Part shown: in pieces, positions 1 to 9,394 of the stretch
How the letters are laid out: each line of letters starts with the position of its first letter
Numbering within the stretch: the stretch's first letter is position 1
Origin: Roseiarcus sp963761435
GTDB lineage: Bacteria; Pseudomonadota; Alphaproteobacteria; Rhizobiales; Beijerinckiaceae
Length of the DNA stretch: 64,000 nucleotides
Assembly (NCBI GenBank): GCA_963761435.1
Contig: CAVXHJ010000025.1
Location: 62,001-126,000, forward strand
Direction: 5' to 3'
The notes under the pieces: model-generated
Told to the model about the DNA's origin: nothing
Database searches by the model: none
Seen by the model: only the letters and a program-made list of their open reading frames with translations
Made by a program: the position numbers and the translations under genes

Positions 1-483
1 GATCCCACCCGATTCGCGCTGCCGAGGCCGCTGATCGGGCGGCCGAACGCGGATTTTTCGCTTTCGGGGCTCAAGACGGCTGTGCGGCTCGCGGCGGAGT
101 CGATCGCGCCGCTGCGCCCCCGCGACGTCGCCGATCTCTGCGCCTCGTTTCAGGCGGCGATCGTCGATGTGGTCGAGGACCGCATTCGCACAGGCCTGAA
201 GCTGTTTCGTCGGCGGATCGGCGCCGCGCCTCGTGCGGTGGTGGTCGCCGGCGGCGTGGCGGCGAACGCGGCGCTCCGCGAGGCGCTCACCCGCTTCTGC
301 GCCGAAGCCGGACTGCCGTTCATCGCTCCCCCGCAGAAGCTGTGCACCGACAATGGCGCGATGATCGCCTGGGCGGGCGTCGAGCGGCTGCGGCTTGGGA
401 TGATCGACGGGCTCGACGCTCCGGGCCGGCCGCGCTGGCCGCTCGACCCGAAATCCGACCGCGCGCTCAACAACAAGGCCTGA
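1..483 (+). CDS. tsaD: tRNA N6-adenosine threonylcarbamoyltransferase TsaD, C-terminal part
   Basis: The gene is cut by the window edge; 160 codons of the C-terminal part remain, reading in frame from base 1. TsaD transfers the threonylcarbamoyl group to A37 of ANN-decoding tRNAs, working with TsaB and TsaE in the cytoplasm. Visible family marks are GLKTAV near the start, the glycine-rich VVVAGGVAANAALR and the late CTDNGAMIAW motif of the ASKHA fold. The final stretch ends in an ordinary stop at 481-483. The next gene is on the other strand, so this is the end of its transcript. Family assignment is certain; completeness of the N-terminal part cannot be judged. Confidence 0.95.
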   Translation, partial: DPTRFALPRPLIGRPNADFSLSGLKTAVRLAAESIAPLRPRDVADLCASFQAAIVDVVEDRIRTGLKLFRRRIGAAPRAVVVAGGVAANAALREALTRFCAEAGLPFIAPPQKLCTDNGAMIAWAGVERLRLGMIDGLDAPGRPRWPLDPKSDRALNNKA

Positions 484-501
484 GCTGGCGACTTCCGGAG
501 G

Positions 502-759
502 TCAATCGCCCTTCGGCGCGGGCGCTGGCTCGGTCTGACCGGCTGCGGCCGCATTTTGCTTGTCTTTTTCATTGGCGAGATGATGGCCGACGATGCAGCC
601 CCCGATCGCGCCCATGACCCCGTGATGGCCGGCGTAATGGCCCGCGACGCCCCCGACGACCGCTCCCTTGAGGCATCCCTTCGCCAGGGCGGGCGCGGGA
701 GAGACGAGAGGTCCTAGCGTCAACGCGAGCGCGGCGAGACCGATCGTGGCGTGCTTCAT
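502..759 (-). CDS. small exported Gly/His-rich protein
   Basis: An 85-residue protein with a clear Sec signal peptide (MKHATIGLAALALTLGPLVS followed by PAPALA and a likely cut before KGC). The mature part has a glycine-zipper-like core, GAVVGGVAGHYAGHHGVMGA, rich in Gly and His, then a polar tail of Ala, Pro, Gln and Glu. Start chosen at the ATG at 757-759, preceded by GGGAA; the longer open frame upstream lacks a signal peptide. Two cysteines flank the core and might be oxidised or bind metal, but this is inference. I do not recognise a named family. It converges with tsaD. Confidence 0.65.
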   Translation of the reverse strand: MKHATIGLAALALTLGPLVSPAPALAKGCLKGAVVGGVAGHYAGHHGVMGAIGGCIVGHHLANEKDKQNAAAAGQTEPAPAPKGD

Positions 760-1018
760 GGTGAAGTTCCCTTGTTGTTTGCAGGCGAGGCGTGCGCCGC
801 GCGCTGAGTCAGGCGCGCATCTGGGGCTCGCCTTGTCCGCCGGCAAGGTGGTCGGCGGCGCATTTCGCATTTTTGCGCGCCAGCCCTGCCCTAAAACATT
901 GCAATCTGACCTGCCCACGCCTATAGAACGCTTTTCCCCTCAAGTTTGATCCGTTGAGGCCGCGCTGCGAAACCCGCGAGCGCGCGCTCCGATCCGATCA
1001 TCAAGGAGTTTTTCGCTC

Positions 1019-1729
1019 ATGAGCGACGCGCCGTTGATGCCAAAGGCGACCGCTGTCTGGCTGGTCGAGAACACCTCGCTGACCTTCGACCAGATCGCCG
1101 AGTTCTGCAAACTGCACCCCCTCGAGGTCAAGGGAATCGCCGACGGCGAGGTCGCGACCGGGATCAAGGGTTACGATCCGATCTCGACGGGCCAGCTCAC
1201 GCGCGAGGAGATCGCCGCCGCGGAGCAGGATCCCGAACGTCGCCTGCATCTTTCGACCTCGAAGCTGCGCACGCCAGAGTTCAAGAAGCCGCGCGGCGCG
1301 CGCTATACGCCCTTGTCGCGCCGGCACGACCGCCCAAACGCGGTCCTGTGGCTGTTGCGCAACCATCCCGAACTCAAGGACGCGCAGATCATGCGTCTGG
1401 TCGGAACGACGAAGCACACGCTTTCCGCCATTCGCGAGCGCACTCACTGGAACTCGGCGAATCTTCAGCCGATGGACCCGGTGACGCTGGGCTTGTGCTC
1501 GCAGATCGATCTCGACTTCGAGGTCAATCGCGCCGCCAAGGAGCGGCCCAAGGTCGAGGACGATCGCAGCCAGACACTCGTTTCCGCGGAAATCACTACC
1601 GCGCGGCCCACCGCGGCGCCTGCGAGCCAGCTCGAAGTATTCGGCGTCCCTTCACCCAAGCCCAAGCCGACCGAAGAGCGCGTCGACGTCAATTCGGTGT
1701 TCGGGAAGCTGAAGGAGCCCCGCGAATAG
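1019..1729 (+). CDS. trcR: DUF1013 protein, TrcR-type RNA-polymerase-associated regulator
   Basis: A 236-residue cytoplasmic protein of the DUF1013 family, conserved in Alphaproteobacteria. In Caulobacter the member TrcR tracks with RNA polymerase and helps control cell-cycle transcription. Recognisable parts are the N-terminal MPKATAVWLVENTSLTFDQI (WH-like segment, about residues 7-26), the central PNAVLWLLRNHPELKD with an HTH-like LVGTTKHTLSAIRERTHWN (about 106-145), and a Ser/Pro-rich tail ending in SVFGKLKEPRE. Length and the ends are typical of the family. The ATG lies 9 bases after AAGGAG. Its frame is intact. The role is transferred from Caulobacter; family assignment is firm. Confidence 0.85.
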   Translation: MSDAPLMPKATAVWLVENTSLTFDQIAEFCKLHPLEVKGIADGEVATGIKGYDPISTGQLTREEIAAAEQDPERRLHLSTSKLRTPEFKKPRGARYTPLSRRHDRPNAVLWLLRNHPELKDAQIMRLVGTTKHTLSAIRERTHWNSANLQPMDPVTLGLCSQIDLDFEVNRAAKERPKVEDDRSQTLVSAEITTARPTAAPASQLEVFGVPSPKPKPTEERVDVNSVFGKLKEPRE

Positions 1730-1745
1730 GCGCTGGCGTTCTCCC

Positions 1746-2892
1746 TCAACCGCGATGCGTGGCGGCCCGCGCCGCAGCGATCGCCGGATGGGCTCGGCGA
1801 CGTCCTGCGCGTATCCAGTCCCGCGCGACCTCGCAGGCGCGATCCGCCACCGCCAAAATCTGCGCCTTGCGTCTCAGGATGGGGCGCTCGATGAGAGTCC
1901 AGGACAGTCCGGCGCACGCCGCGGTCGGGACCGAGGCGGCCAGAGCCATCGCCCACCAGTGTCCGAGACCAGGAAATATATGCGCGATCGTCTGCTCGAT
2001 CGGGAAATGAAAAAGGTACACCCCGTATGACCAATCGCCGAAAGGAACCCTTGGCGGGCGCATGAGGCCGAGCCAGACGGTTTGATACGCGATGGGAAAC
2101 GCCGCGATGTATAGCCCGCCGGGAAGTTCCAGGAAGATGAACGAAATCAGCATGGCGGCAGCGCCAAGCGCGTGCGAGTAGGGGATCTCGCGGCGATATA
2201 GGTAGACGCCCACTCCGGCCAGAAACGCAGTAACGAGGGCGCGCCCTTGCGGAGGCCCGGCCGGCTCGACGGAATGGGCGAAAAGCGCTCCGGCGGACAC
2301 GGCGGCTGAAAACAGAACGAGCAGCATCACAAATAACCGTCTTCGGCCCCATCCGAGCGCCAGCGAGACAAACACGATCGCGGCGTAGCATTCGAGCTCG
2401 AATGGAATGGTCCAGAGCTGCGAGTTGATGACACGCGGCACGGTGTTTTGGGCGAACACGCCGGGCAGAGTAAAATGCACAAGGCCTAGGATATTCCCGA
2501 AATATCGAAAGAATTCCGGACTCGGTGAAATACTCCCGCAGCGGCATCGTGGTGAAGGCGACGCCGAGAATCAGCGCGGAGAGGGTCACTTCGACGGCGA
2601 GCGCGGGAACCAGGCGAAGCGCCCGAAGCGCCAAAAAGTGAGGGATGCTCGTTCGCATGAGGCTTCCCGTCACCAGAAATCCCGACAACGCGAAGAACAT
2701 GGGCAGGATAGCGGCCGGGATACAGCGAAAGGGCCCGCTCCAGAGGCCTGAATACGCCGCCGGTCCCGCCGTGAGAAGGATGCTGTGCCAGACCAGCACG
2801 GCGACGGAGAGGCCCAGGCGCAGATAGTCGAACCCTGTCGTGAGGCCCTCGCCTTTCTGCTGTTCGCTCAGAATTGTGCGATTCCGGATCAT
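1746..2892 (-). pseudogene. acyltransferase 3 (OafA/YrhL-like), one-base frameshift
   Basis: Multi-pass membrane O-acyltransferase that would acylate a cell-surface sugar (LPS or exopolysaccharide). The N-terminal piece (from 2892) has the family opening FDYLRLGLSVAVLVWHS and FFALSGFLVTGSL; the C-terminal piece (to 1746) has HFTLPGVFAQNTVPRVINSQ, LWTIPFELECY and GVYLFHFPIEQ. The two pieces are in different frames. Removing one base near 2522 joins them through PEFFRYFGNILGLV, giving about 381 residues, a normal length. The break is therefore either a recent mutation or a sequencing error. It converges on trcR. Confidence 0.8.
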
Positions 2893-3023
2893 GTCTCATC
2901 CGCGGTCCGGCGTGCGGACGCCCGCACCGGGGCGCATTCTCCCGGAGCAGGCTTACGACTAGCTGAGTCCGAACGCTCGAAACGTCGCGAACCTGGCGTC
3001 GACGCATTCAGGCTGGGTCGAAT

Positions 3024-4338
3024 CTATTCCGCCGCCTTGGCGTGGACGGCCGGGTTGTTCGGATGTGTCGTCCAGTTCGCGGGCGGGCGGGCGTAGTCGA
3101 GCCCGGTCCGCGGATCGATCCCCGACGTCTTATGCACGAGGGTGATGCAGTCCTCGACCGGGCAGACCAGCGCGCACAGATTGCAGCCCACGCATTCGGC
3201 CTCGTTGACGACGAACTGACGCTTGCCGTTGATGCGGGCGAAGATCGCCTGGTGGGAGGTGTCCTCGCAAACGATGTGGCAGCGGCCGCATTGAATGCAC
3301 AGGCTCTGATTGATCTCGGCCTTGGCCACATAGTTGAGATTGAGATATTGCCAGTCGGTCATTGAGGGAACGGCGTGGCCGCGAAAGTCCTCGATCGTCG
3401 CGTAGCCCTTGGCGTCCATGTAGTCGGCGAGGCCGGTCGTCATCTCCTGGACGACCTTGAAGCCGTATGTCATCGCGGCGGTGCAGACCTGCACGGTTCC
3501 CGCGCCGAGCGCGATGAACTCAGCCGCGTCGCGCCAGGTGGTGATGCCGCCGATGGCCGAGATCGGAATGCCGGCGCAGGCCGGATCTCGAGCGATTTCC
3601 GACACCATCGACAGCGCGATCGGCTTGACCGCGGGGCCGCACATGCCCCCGTGCGTGCCCTTGCCATCGATGACGACGTCCGGCGTCATACGGTCGAGAT
3701 CGATGTTCATGATCGAGTTGATCGTGTTGATGAGCGACACCGAATCGGCGCCGCCGTTTTTCGCCGCGCGAGCCGGCTGGCGAATGTCGGTGATGTTGGG
3801 CGTCAGCTTGACGATGACCGGCATGCGCGTGTGCGCCTTGCACCAGCGCGCGACCATCTCGACATATTCGGGCACCTGGCCGACGGCCGAGCCCATGCCG
3901 CGCTCCGACATGCCATGCGGGCAGCCGAAATTGAGCTCGACGCCGTCGCATTCGGTCTCCTCGACGCGCGCGAGAATGTCCTCCCACGATTTCTCGTCGC
4001 AGGGAACCATCAGCGACACGATGAGCGCGCGATCCGGCCAGGCGCGCTTGACCTCCTTGATTTCCCGCAAGTTGATCTCAAGATCGCGGTCGGTGATGAG
4101 CTCGATGTTGTTCATCGCGATGAGGCGCCGGTCGGGTCCATGGATCGCGCCGTAGCGCGCCCCCGACACGTTGACGACCGGCGGCCCCGCTTCGCCCAGC
4201 GTCTTCCACACCACGCCGCCCCAGCCGGCGCGGAAGGCGCGCTCGACATTGACCTTGCGGTCGGTTGGCGGGGCGGAGGCGAGCCAGAACGGATTGGGAG
4301 ATTTGACGCCAAGAAAATTCGGTGCGCAGATCGGCCAT
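3024..4338 (-). CDS. preA: NAD-dependent dihydropyrimidine dehydrogenase subunit PreA (frame break near N-terminus)
   Basis: Catalytic FMN subunit of the PreT-PreA enzyme, which reduces uracil and thymine to the dihydro forms with NADH in reductive pyrimidine breakdown. The TIM-barrel part carries LNFGCPHGMSERGMG with the catalytic Cys region and AIGGITTW; the C-terminal part has two 4Fe-4S motifs, CIQCGRCHIVC and CVGCNLCALVC. The first codons (MADLRTEF) are followed by one extra T in a T-run (4314-4317); without it the protein continues as LGVKSPNPFWLASAPP and totals 437 residues. As read, the long frame begins at 4214. It lies 14 bases after preT, so the two are one operon. Confidence 0.92.
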
Positions 4339-4352
4339 GGGGATCCTCGCTT

Positions 4353-5720
4353 TCAGGCGCGCGATGCGCTGAGCGCGGCCGCGATCGAGCGCGCCGCCTG
4401 CTTGCCGTCCTCGACGGCGCTGACCGTCAGGTCCTGGCCGCCGAACACGCAGTCGCCCCCGGCCCAGACGCCTTTTACGCTCGTCCGGCGCTCGGCGTCG
4501 ACGACGATTCGGCCGTCCTTGACCTCGATACCGGCCTCGCCAAGCGCCTCGGGCTTGCCGCGCTGGCCGATCGCGGTGAACAGCACATCCGCGTCGATGC
4601 GGAACACCGAGCCGGGCGAGGCGAGCGCATGGCCGCGCTCGAGTGTATTCTCGAACACGACGCCGCTCAGCGCCCCCGCGTGGCCCTCGAGCGAGACGGG
4701 CTTCGCCCAGTAGCGGATCACGACTCCGTTGGTCTGCGCGAGTTCGCGCTCATAGGCGCTCGCCTTCATTTGCTCCGGCCCTCGCCGGTAGACCATGGTC
4801 ACGGTCTCGGCGCCGAGCTTTTTCGATTGAACCGCGATGTCGATCGCCGTCATGCCGCCGCCGATCACCACGACCCGGCGGCCGACCGGCAGGGCCGACA
4901 AGTCCTTGGCCTGCCGCAGGCTAGCGATATAGTCGACTGCGTCGATGACGTTTTCGAGCTCGGTCTCTCGCGGCAATCCCAATTTGTTGGTCGAGCCAAG
5001 GCCCGTCCCTATGAACACCGCGTCGTAATCGCGTCTTAAGTCTTCGAGCCTGACGTCGCGTCCCAGCGCCTGGCCCGACTTCACCGCTATGCCGCCGATC
5101 GACAGGATGAAGGCGGCCTCCCTGGCGGCGAAGTCGTCGACCATCTTGTAGGCGGCGATCCCATATTCGTTGAGGCCGCCGGCTTTTTCACGCGGGTCGT
5201 AGATCGTCGTCTCGATGCCGGCTGTCGCGAGCCCGTGCGCGCAGGCCAGGCCCGCCGGCCCGGCGCCGACGATCGCAACCCGCTTGCCGGTCGGCGCGCC
5301 GCGCGCATAGGGCGACTTGCCGCCGGTGATTACCGGATCGACCGCGAAGCGCTGCAATTGGCCGATCGTCACCGGCTTCATCTCGGCGGCCTCGCGTACG
5401 CACGCCTCCTCGCACAATGTCTCGGTCGGACATACGCGCGAGCAGGTCCCGCCCATGATGTTGGCGTCGAGGATCGTCATCGCCGCTCCGGCGCGATTTC
5501 CCGCGGCGATCTGGCGGATGAACAGGGGAATGTCGATCGCGGTCGGGCAGGCCTGCTGGCAGGGAGCGTCAAAACAGAAATAGCAGCGCTCGGCTTCCAC
5601 TTTCGCCTCGTGGAACGTGAGCACCGGATGCAGGTCGGCGAAATTGGCCTCGAGCATCGCGCCATCCAGACGGCCGGAACGGATGTCGGAAGCGCCCGGC
5701 GGATTGGCGGCGATCGTCAT
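4353..5720 (-). CDS. preT: NAD-dependent dihydropyrimidine dehydrogenase subunit PreT
   Basis: 455-residue flavoprotein electron-input subunit related to the glutamate synthase small subunit. N-terminal cysteines 46, 49, 54, 58 and 93, 97, 103, 107 are set out for two 4Fe-4S clusters. The FAD-binding motif VGAGPAG lies at 151-157, and a second nucleotide site VVVIGGGMTAID follows near 270. It passes electrons from NAD(P)H to PreA. It is first in a two-gene operon with preA and is preceded by a near-perfect RutR-type palindrome at 5764-5779, so induction by pyrimidines is likely. The frame is intact. Confidence 0.93.
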   Translation of the reverse strand: MTIAANPPGASDIRSGRLDGAMLEANFADLHPVLTFHEAKVEAERCYFCFDAPCQQACPTAIDIPLFIRQIAAGNRAGAAMTILDANIMGGTCSRVCPTETLCEEACVREAAEMKPVTIGQLQRFAVDPVITGGKSPYARGAPTGKRVAIVGAGPAGLACAHGLATAGIETTIYDPREKAGGLNEYGIAAYKMVDDFAAREAAFILSIGGIAVKSGQALGRDVRLEDLRRDYDAVFIGTGLGSTNKLGLPRETELENVIDAVDYIASLRQAKDLSALPVGRRVVVIGGGMTAIDIAVQSKKLGAETVTMVYRRGPEQMKASAYERELAQTNGVVIRYWAKPVSLEGHAGALSGVVFENTLERGHALASPGSVFRIDADVLFTAIGQRGKPEALGEAGIEVKDGRIVVDAERRTSVKGVWAGGDCVFGGQDLTVSAVEDGKQAARSIAAALSASRA

Positions 5721-5763
5721 GGGTATGAGCCCGAGCCTTCGGAGAGACGGATCAAATTCGTTC

Positions 5764-5779
5764 TTGACCGTTTGGTCAA
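5764..5779 (-). promoter_or_regulatory. RutR-like operator upstream of preT
   Basis: A 16-base inverted repeat, TTGACCGTTTGGTCAA, lies 44-59 bases before the preT start codon. The published RutR consensus is TTGACCANNTGGTCAA; this site differs at one position (A to G). RutR is a TetR-family repressor that senses uracil or thymine. The location in front of the pyrimidine-degradation operon fits. No rutR gene is in the window, so the regulator is inferred. Confidence 0.7.
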
Positions 5780-5860
5780 TCGTTCGCGCCGTGCAATGCG
5801 TCTGTCAAGCCCGGCCGCAACGCCGGCGCTCGCGCGACGGCGGCTGGTGAAATTGACCGC

Positions 5861-5910
5861 AGACGGACCGTCTTGACGCAAGTTGGCCGCGGGATCGTTG
5901 TGCATAATAT
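5861..5910 (+). promoter_or_regulatory. possible promoter with adjoining palindrome
   Basis: A 13-base palindrome AGACGGACCGTCT (5861-5873) is followed by TTGGCC (5883-5888), a 16-base spacer and TAATAT (5905-5910), a plausible -35/-10 pair about 83 bases before the start at 5993. Promoter calls in GC-rich alphaproteobacteria are weak from sequence alone. Confidence 0.3.
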
Positions 5911-5992
5911 AAGATTGAGGGCTCGAATCAGTTTGCTGCGCTGCAACAATTCTGCTAGCATGCGCACTCAAATGTTCGTTCGGAGGGGCGCA

Positions 5993-6292
5993 ATGGCAGC
6001 CACCACCTGGAAGACCAAATGGGGCGTTCGCCGTGTTCGTCGCGACACCCCGACGATCGAGGAAGCTTTGATTGCTGCGGAAAGTTTGGCCAACGATCCC
6101 GGCCAGCGGGCGGAAATCGCCGCTTCCCTCATGGGCTTGCCCGTCGATGAGGTCAAAGTCCTCGCCGCCAAGCAGGCGGCGAAAACGCGCGGCCGGGCGA
6201 GCCTCGTAACGGGCCGCACCCGCGCGGTCGTGGTCGAATACAAGCGCCCGCGAATGGGGCGCGGACCGATCTCGTTCGCCGGCAAGCGCTGA
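5993..6292 (+). CDS. small conserved-looking basic protein of unknown function
   Basis: 99 residues, basic at both ends, beginning MAATTWKTKWGVRRVRRDTP and ending in an Arg/Lys-rich RPRMGRGPISFAGKR. The middle, PTIEEALIAAESLANDPGQR, is predicted helical. GGAGGGG just before the ATG is a good ribosome-binding site, which supports the start at 5993 over upstream ATGs. There is no signal peptide or membrane segment. The charge suggests nucleic-acid or ribosome contact, but that is only inference; I do not recognise the family. It stands alone between the pre operon (divergent) and a membrane protein (convergent). Confidence 0.6.
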   Translation: MAATTWKTKWGVRRVRRDTPTIEEALIAAESLANDPGQRAEIAASLMGLPVDEVKVLAAKQAAKTRGRASLVTGRTRAVVVEYKRPRMGRGPISFAGKR

Positions 6293-6314
6293 GGCGCGGG
6301 CCCCGCTCTCTGCT

Positions 6315-7553
6315 TCACAAATTGGCCAGCCGCGCCGCCGAGGGTCGGGTGGTGCGGTACTGGCTGCGCGCCGCGACGTCTGTCGATAGGATGGCGACGG
6401 CGATCAGGGTCAGCGTTGTCATTTCGACGAAGTCGACATTGAGGAAGGCGAGCGCGACGATCGCCGAGAAGGCGGCGGCCATATAGGGTGCAAGCCGCGG
6501 CGGGGCCCGCGTCAGGTGGCGGAAGGCGAGCCATGCTCCGGCCGCCGCCAGCATTGCGCCGATCACGCCCAGCTCATACCAGACCGTGAAGGCGAGGACG
6601 CGCGGGGTCTGCGCCGGCAGGATTCCGTCGTGGACGCCGCGGCTCACGGTGGCGAATCCGCGGCCGGTGATCAGCCTGAGCTTGTCGTGCGTGAAAACGT
6701 CCGCCGCTACGGAGAGCGATGGGTAGGGAGCCGGCAGGGACGCCAGCCGGGCGTGGAAGATCCACGCCGAGACGGTCGGCGCGAGCGCCGGGATGAGAGG
6801 CGACAACAGGACAAGCGCGGCGGCGCCCCAGGCCAGTTCGCGGGCCGTGCGTCGCAGGTCGGAGATCGCGAACGACAGGGCCAGATAGCCGGCAAAGACG
6901 GCCACGGTCAGCGGCGCGTAGCTGTCGATATAGGCGAAGCAGAGGGCGACGATCAGGAGGAGGCGCGCCAGACCGTTGCGTCCGCGCGCCGCGAGTCCGC
7001 CGATCGCGGGAAAGAGCAGCACCGCGATTGCGACCGCGCCCGCCGCGAGCCGCCCATCGTCCGGCGCGCCGATCAGAATCTCGGCAAGCGCGCGCGCGGC
7101 GATAGTCGCCATGCCGGCGACCACGCCGATCGGGAAGAGGTAAAGGTCGGTCGCGCTGGCGTTCTCGCGCGGCGCCGCGACGGCGAGGAGGGTCGCCGCC
7201 AGCAGCACGCTCATTTTCAGCAAGAGCTGCGCCGCCGCGACCGGATAGGGCGTCCACAGAATCGACAGCGCCGCCCAGGCGAGTCCCGCCAGCAACGCGA
7301 GAAAGGCCGGAATGAGAAAAGGCCGCATGAAGCGATTGAAGAACCCGGGCTCCGCGTCGAGCGCCGCGGCGATGAGAATCAAGCCGATTCCGATCGAGAA
7401 CATCACGTAGAGGCCGAGCGGGTGCAGAACCACTCCGACCGGCGTCCCAACGGCGAGCACGAGATAGCCGATGCGCGAGAAAAAACGCGAGGCGTCGGCG
7501 GCGTCGTCCCGGTTCGTATCTCTCAAACCTTTCCTGTCCGCCGCGATCGCCAT
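6315..7553 (-). CDS. polytopic membrane protein, O-antigen ligase/polymerase-like
   Basis: About 412 residues with ten or more hydrophobic segments (for example YLVLAVGTPVGVVLHPLGLY and AGYLALSFAIS) and a large loop (about residues 265-330) holding DKLRLITGRGFATVSRGVHD, which resembles the periplasmic loop of Wzy/WaaL-type proteins (the LTGRG region). Such enzymes join or polymerise sugar chains on lipid carriers at the outer face of the inner membrane. Start placed at the ATG at 7551-7553; the longer open frame upstream is Arg-rich and unlike protein. A GT39 glycosyltransferase gene begins divergently at 7772. The exact reaction is unknown. Confidence 0.65.
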   Translation of the reverse strand: MAIAADRKGLRDTNRDDAADASRFFSRIGYLVLAVGTPVGVVLHPLGLYVMFSIGIGLILIAAALDAEPGFFNRFMRPFLIPAFLALLAGLAWAALSILWTPYPVAAAQLLLKMSVLLAATLLAVAAPRENASATDLYLFPIGVVAGMATIAARALAEILIGAPDDGRLAAGAVAIAVLLFPAIGGLAARGRNGLARLLLIVALCFAYIDSYAPLTVAVFAGYLALSFAISDLRRTARELAWGAAALVLLSPLIPALAPTVSAWIFHARLASLPAPYPSLSVAADVFTHDKLRLITGRGFATVSRGVHDGILPAQTPRVLAFTVWYELGVIGAMLAAAGAWLAFRHLTRAPPRLAPYMAAAFSAIVALAFLNVDFVEMTTLTLIAVAILSTDVAARSQYRTTRPSAARLANL

Positions 7554-7771
7554 GACTCCCAAGCCCGGTTCCGCGCCGCTTCCGCGCCGCCGTCGAGGAC
7601 TTATACGACGCCGGCGGCGAGGCGCCTGTGTGCGCGCGGCAACACTCGGGCGCCATTTTCCCGATTGGCCATAGCGCCTTGGCTCCGGCGGGCGAAGATT
7701 GACGGGAAGCGCGCTCGCATGCGACCCACTCCCCGGAACGGCTGGGGCGGCGGAAGGGCGAAGGCGACGAG

Positions 7772-9355
7772 GTGAGCGGCAATTCCACGGTCGTCGCCGC
7801 CGCGCGGACTGAAGCAAAGCCGCGCCCCGCCGGTTGGCTCGCGTTTTTTGCCTGTGCTGCGGCGATTGCGCTCCTGGCCGTGCAGGCGGTCGTTGCGAGC
7901 CGCCTCGAGCTTACATTCGACGAAGCCTATTACAGGCTCTGGTCGCGCTCGCTTTCTTTCGGATATCTCGACCATCCGCCGATGGTCGCCCTCCTCATCC
8001 GCGCGTCGACCGCCCTGTTCGGCGACTCGGAATTCGGCGTGCGGGCGCTGTCGCTTCTTGCCGTCGGCGCAATGCCGGCCCTCATCGCCCTGATCGCCTG
8101 GCGCCTCTTCGATTCGGCCGAAAAGGCCGCGCTCGCGGCTCTCATGTGGATCGCGATGCCGCTCGTCGTGATTGGCGCGGTTTTCGTGACCCCCGACGCG
8201 CCGCTGGTCCTTTTCTGGACCCTCGGTCTTGCCGCCCTTGTCGAGCTCTGGCGCACTGGCGAGGCGCGTTGGCTGATCGCGCTCGGCGCGGCCCTCGGTC
8301 TGGCGTTGCAATCGAAGTTCACCGCCGCGTTTTTCGCCATGGGCGTCGGACTGGCCATTGTCGCCGCGCCGTCGCTGCGGCGCTGGCTCGTTTCGCCTGC
8401 GCTCTACGCCGGCCTTGCGATCGCGCTGGCGATTTTCGCCCCCTTCGTCGTCTGGAACGCCGCGCATGGCTGGGCGACCTTCGCCAAGCAGCTCGGTCGT
8501 GCGCCGCCGCACGGATTTGCGCCCGTCTATATCGCCGAGTTCCTTGTTTCGCAGGCCGGGCTCGTCAACCCGCTGGTCTTCGCCGCCTTGGTCCCGGCGG
8601 TGGCGACCATCCCCTGGCGGAACGCCGTTCCCCCCCGCTCGCGCGACGAGGCCCGCCGCATCCTCGCCTGCACGATTGCGCCCGCGGCGATGTATTTTCT
8701 CGTCCATTCGCTTCACGACCGGGTGCAGGGCAACTGGCTTGCGCCGCTTTACCCGGCCGCGGCGATTCTCGCCGCCGACTGGGTCGCCGAGGCCCGCCGC
8801 GCCGGCGCCGCGGGGCTCTCCCTGCTCATCGCCGGCGCCGCGCGATGGGCCGCGCCGGCCGGCCTTGTCTTTGCCGCGCTTGCCTTCAGTGAGACCTTGA
8901 CAGGCGCCATCCCGCTTGGACGCTTCGATCCGCTGGCGCGGCTCGAGGGGTTCCGCGAACTCGCACGCGATCTCGAAGCCAAGGCGCGCGCCGACAACGC
9001 GGCCTATGTCCTGACGCAGGGCTACGCGCTGACTTCGCTCATGACCTTTTACGGCGATCCGGCGCTCGCGGTGGTGCAGCCCGAGCAGCGCGCGCGCTGG
9101 ATATTCGAGCCGGAACCGCCAGAAACGCTCTTCGCCGCGCCGGGCGTCGCGTTAGGCGAGCCCGGCCGCCGTTTCGACCTCATCCTGGGCATGCGTTTCC
9201 GCAAAGTCGAGCCGGCCGGCCTTCTCGAGCGCCGCGGCGGCGGGGGAGCAGTTGAAAGTTACGAGCTCTACCGGGTCGCCGAGCCCTATGCGCCGGTGCT
9301 CGATCCCGTCTGTCCGCGCGGCGAGGTCGATCTTCAAAGGCGGTGCCCGTCATGA
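7772..9355 (+). CDS. glycosyltransferase family 39 (ArnT/PMT-like) membrane protein
   Basis: 527 residues, GTG start. After one membrane segment comes LELTFDEAYYRLWSRSLSFG with the Asp-Glu pair of the GT39/PMT_2 family, then YLDHPPMVALLIR, both hallmark loops of polyprenyl-phosphate-sugar-dependent transferases. Ten or so hydrophobic helices follow, then a soluble C-terminal domain from about residue 390. It would move a sugar from an undecaprenyl-phosphate donor to lipid A, another lipid or a protein on the periplasmic side. The frame is intact. Divergent from the O-antigen-ligase-like gene, suggesting a shared role in envelope sugars. Confidence 0.85.
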   Translation: MSGNSTVVAAARTEAKPRPAGWLAFFACAAAIALLAVQAVVASRLELTFDEAYYRLWSRSLSFGYLDHPPMVALLIRASTALFGDSEFGVRALSLLAVGAMPALIALIAWRLFDSAEKAALAALMWIAMPLVVIGAVFVTPDAPLVLFWTLGLAALVELWRTGEARWLIALGAALGLALQSKFTAAFFAMGVGLAIVAAPSLRRWLVSPALYAGLAIALAIFAPFVVWNAAHGWATFAKQLGRAPPHGFAPVYIAEFLVSQAGLVNPLVFAALVPAVATIPWRNAVPPRSRDEARRILACTIAPAAMYFLVHSLHDRVQGNWLAPLYPAAAILAADWVAEARRAGAAGLSLLIAGAARWAAPAGLVFAALAFSETLTGAIPLGRFDPLARLEGFRELARDLEAKARADNAAYVLTQGYALTSLMTFYGDPALAVVQPEQRARWIFEPEPPETLFAAPGVALGEPGRRFDLILGMRFRKVEPAGLLERRGGGGAVESYELYRVAEPYAPVLDPVCPRGEVDLQRRCPS

Positions 9356-9394
9356 TCGAGGCCGCCGGGCCGATCCGACTCGGCGGAGCTTCGA

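Noticed and set aside
3375..5039. A 554-codon open frame opposite preA/preT
   Set aside because: It is the antisense shadow of two well-identified genes in GC-rich DNA, is rich in Arg/His/Asp and has no family features.
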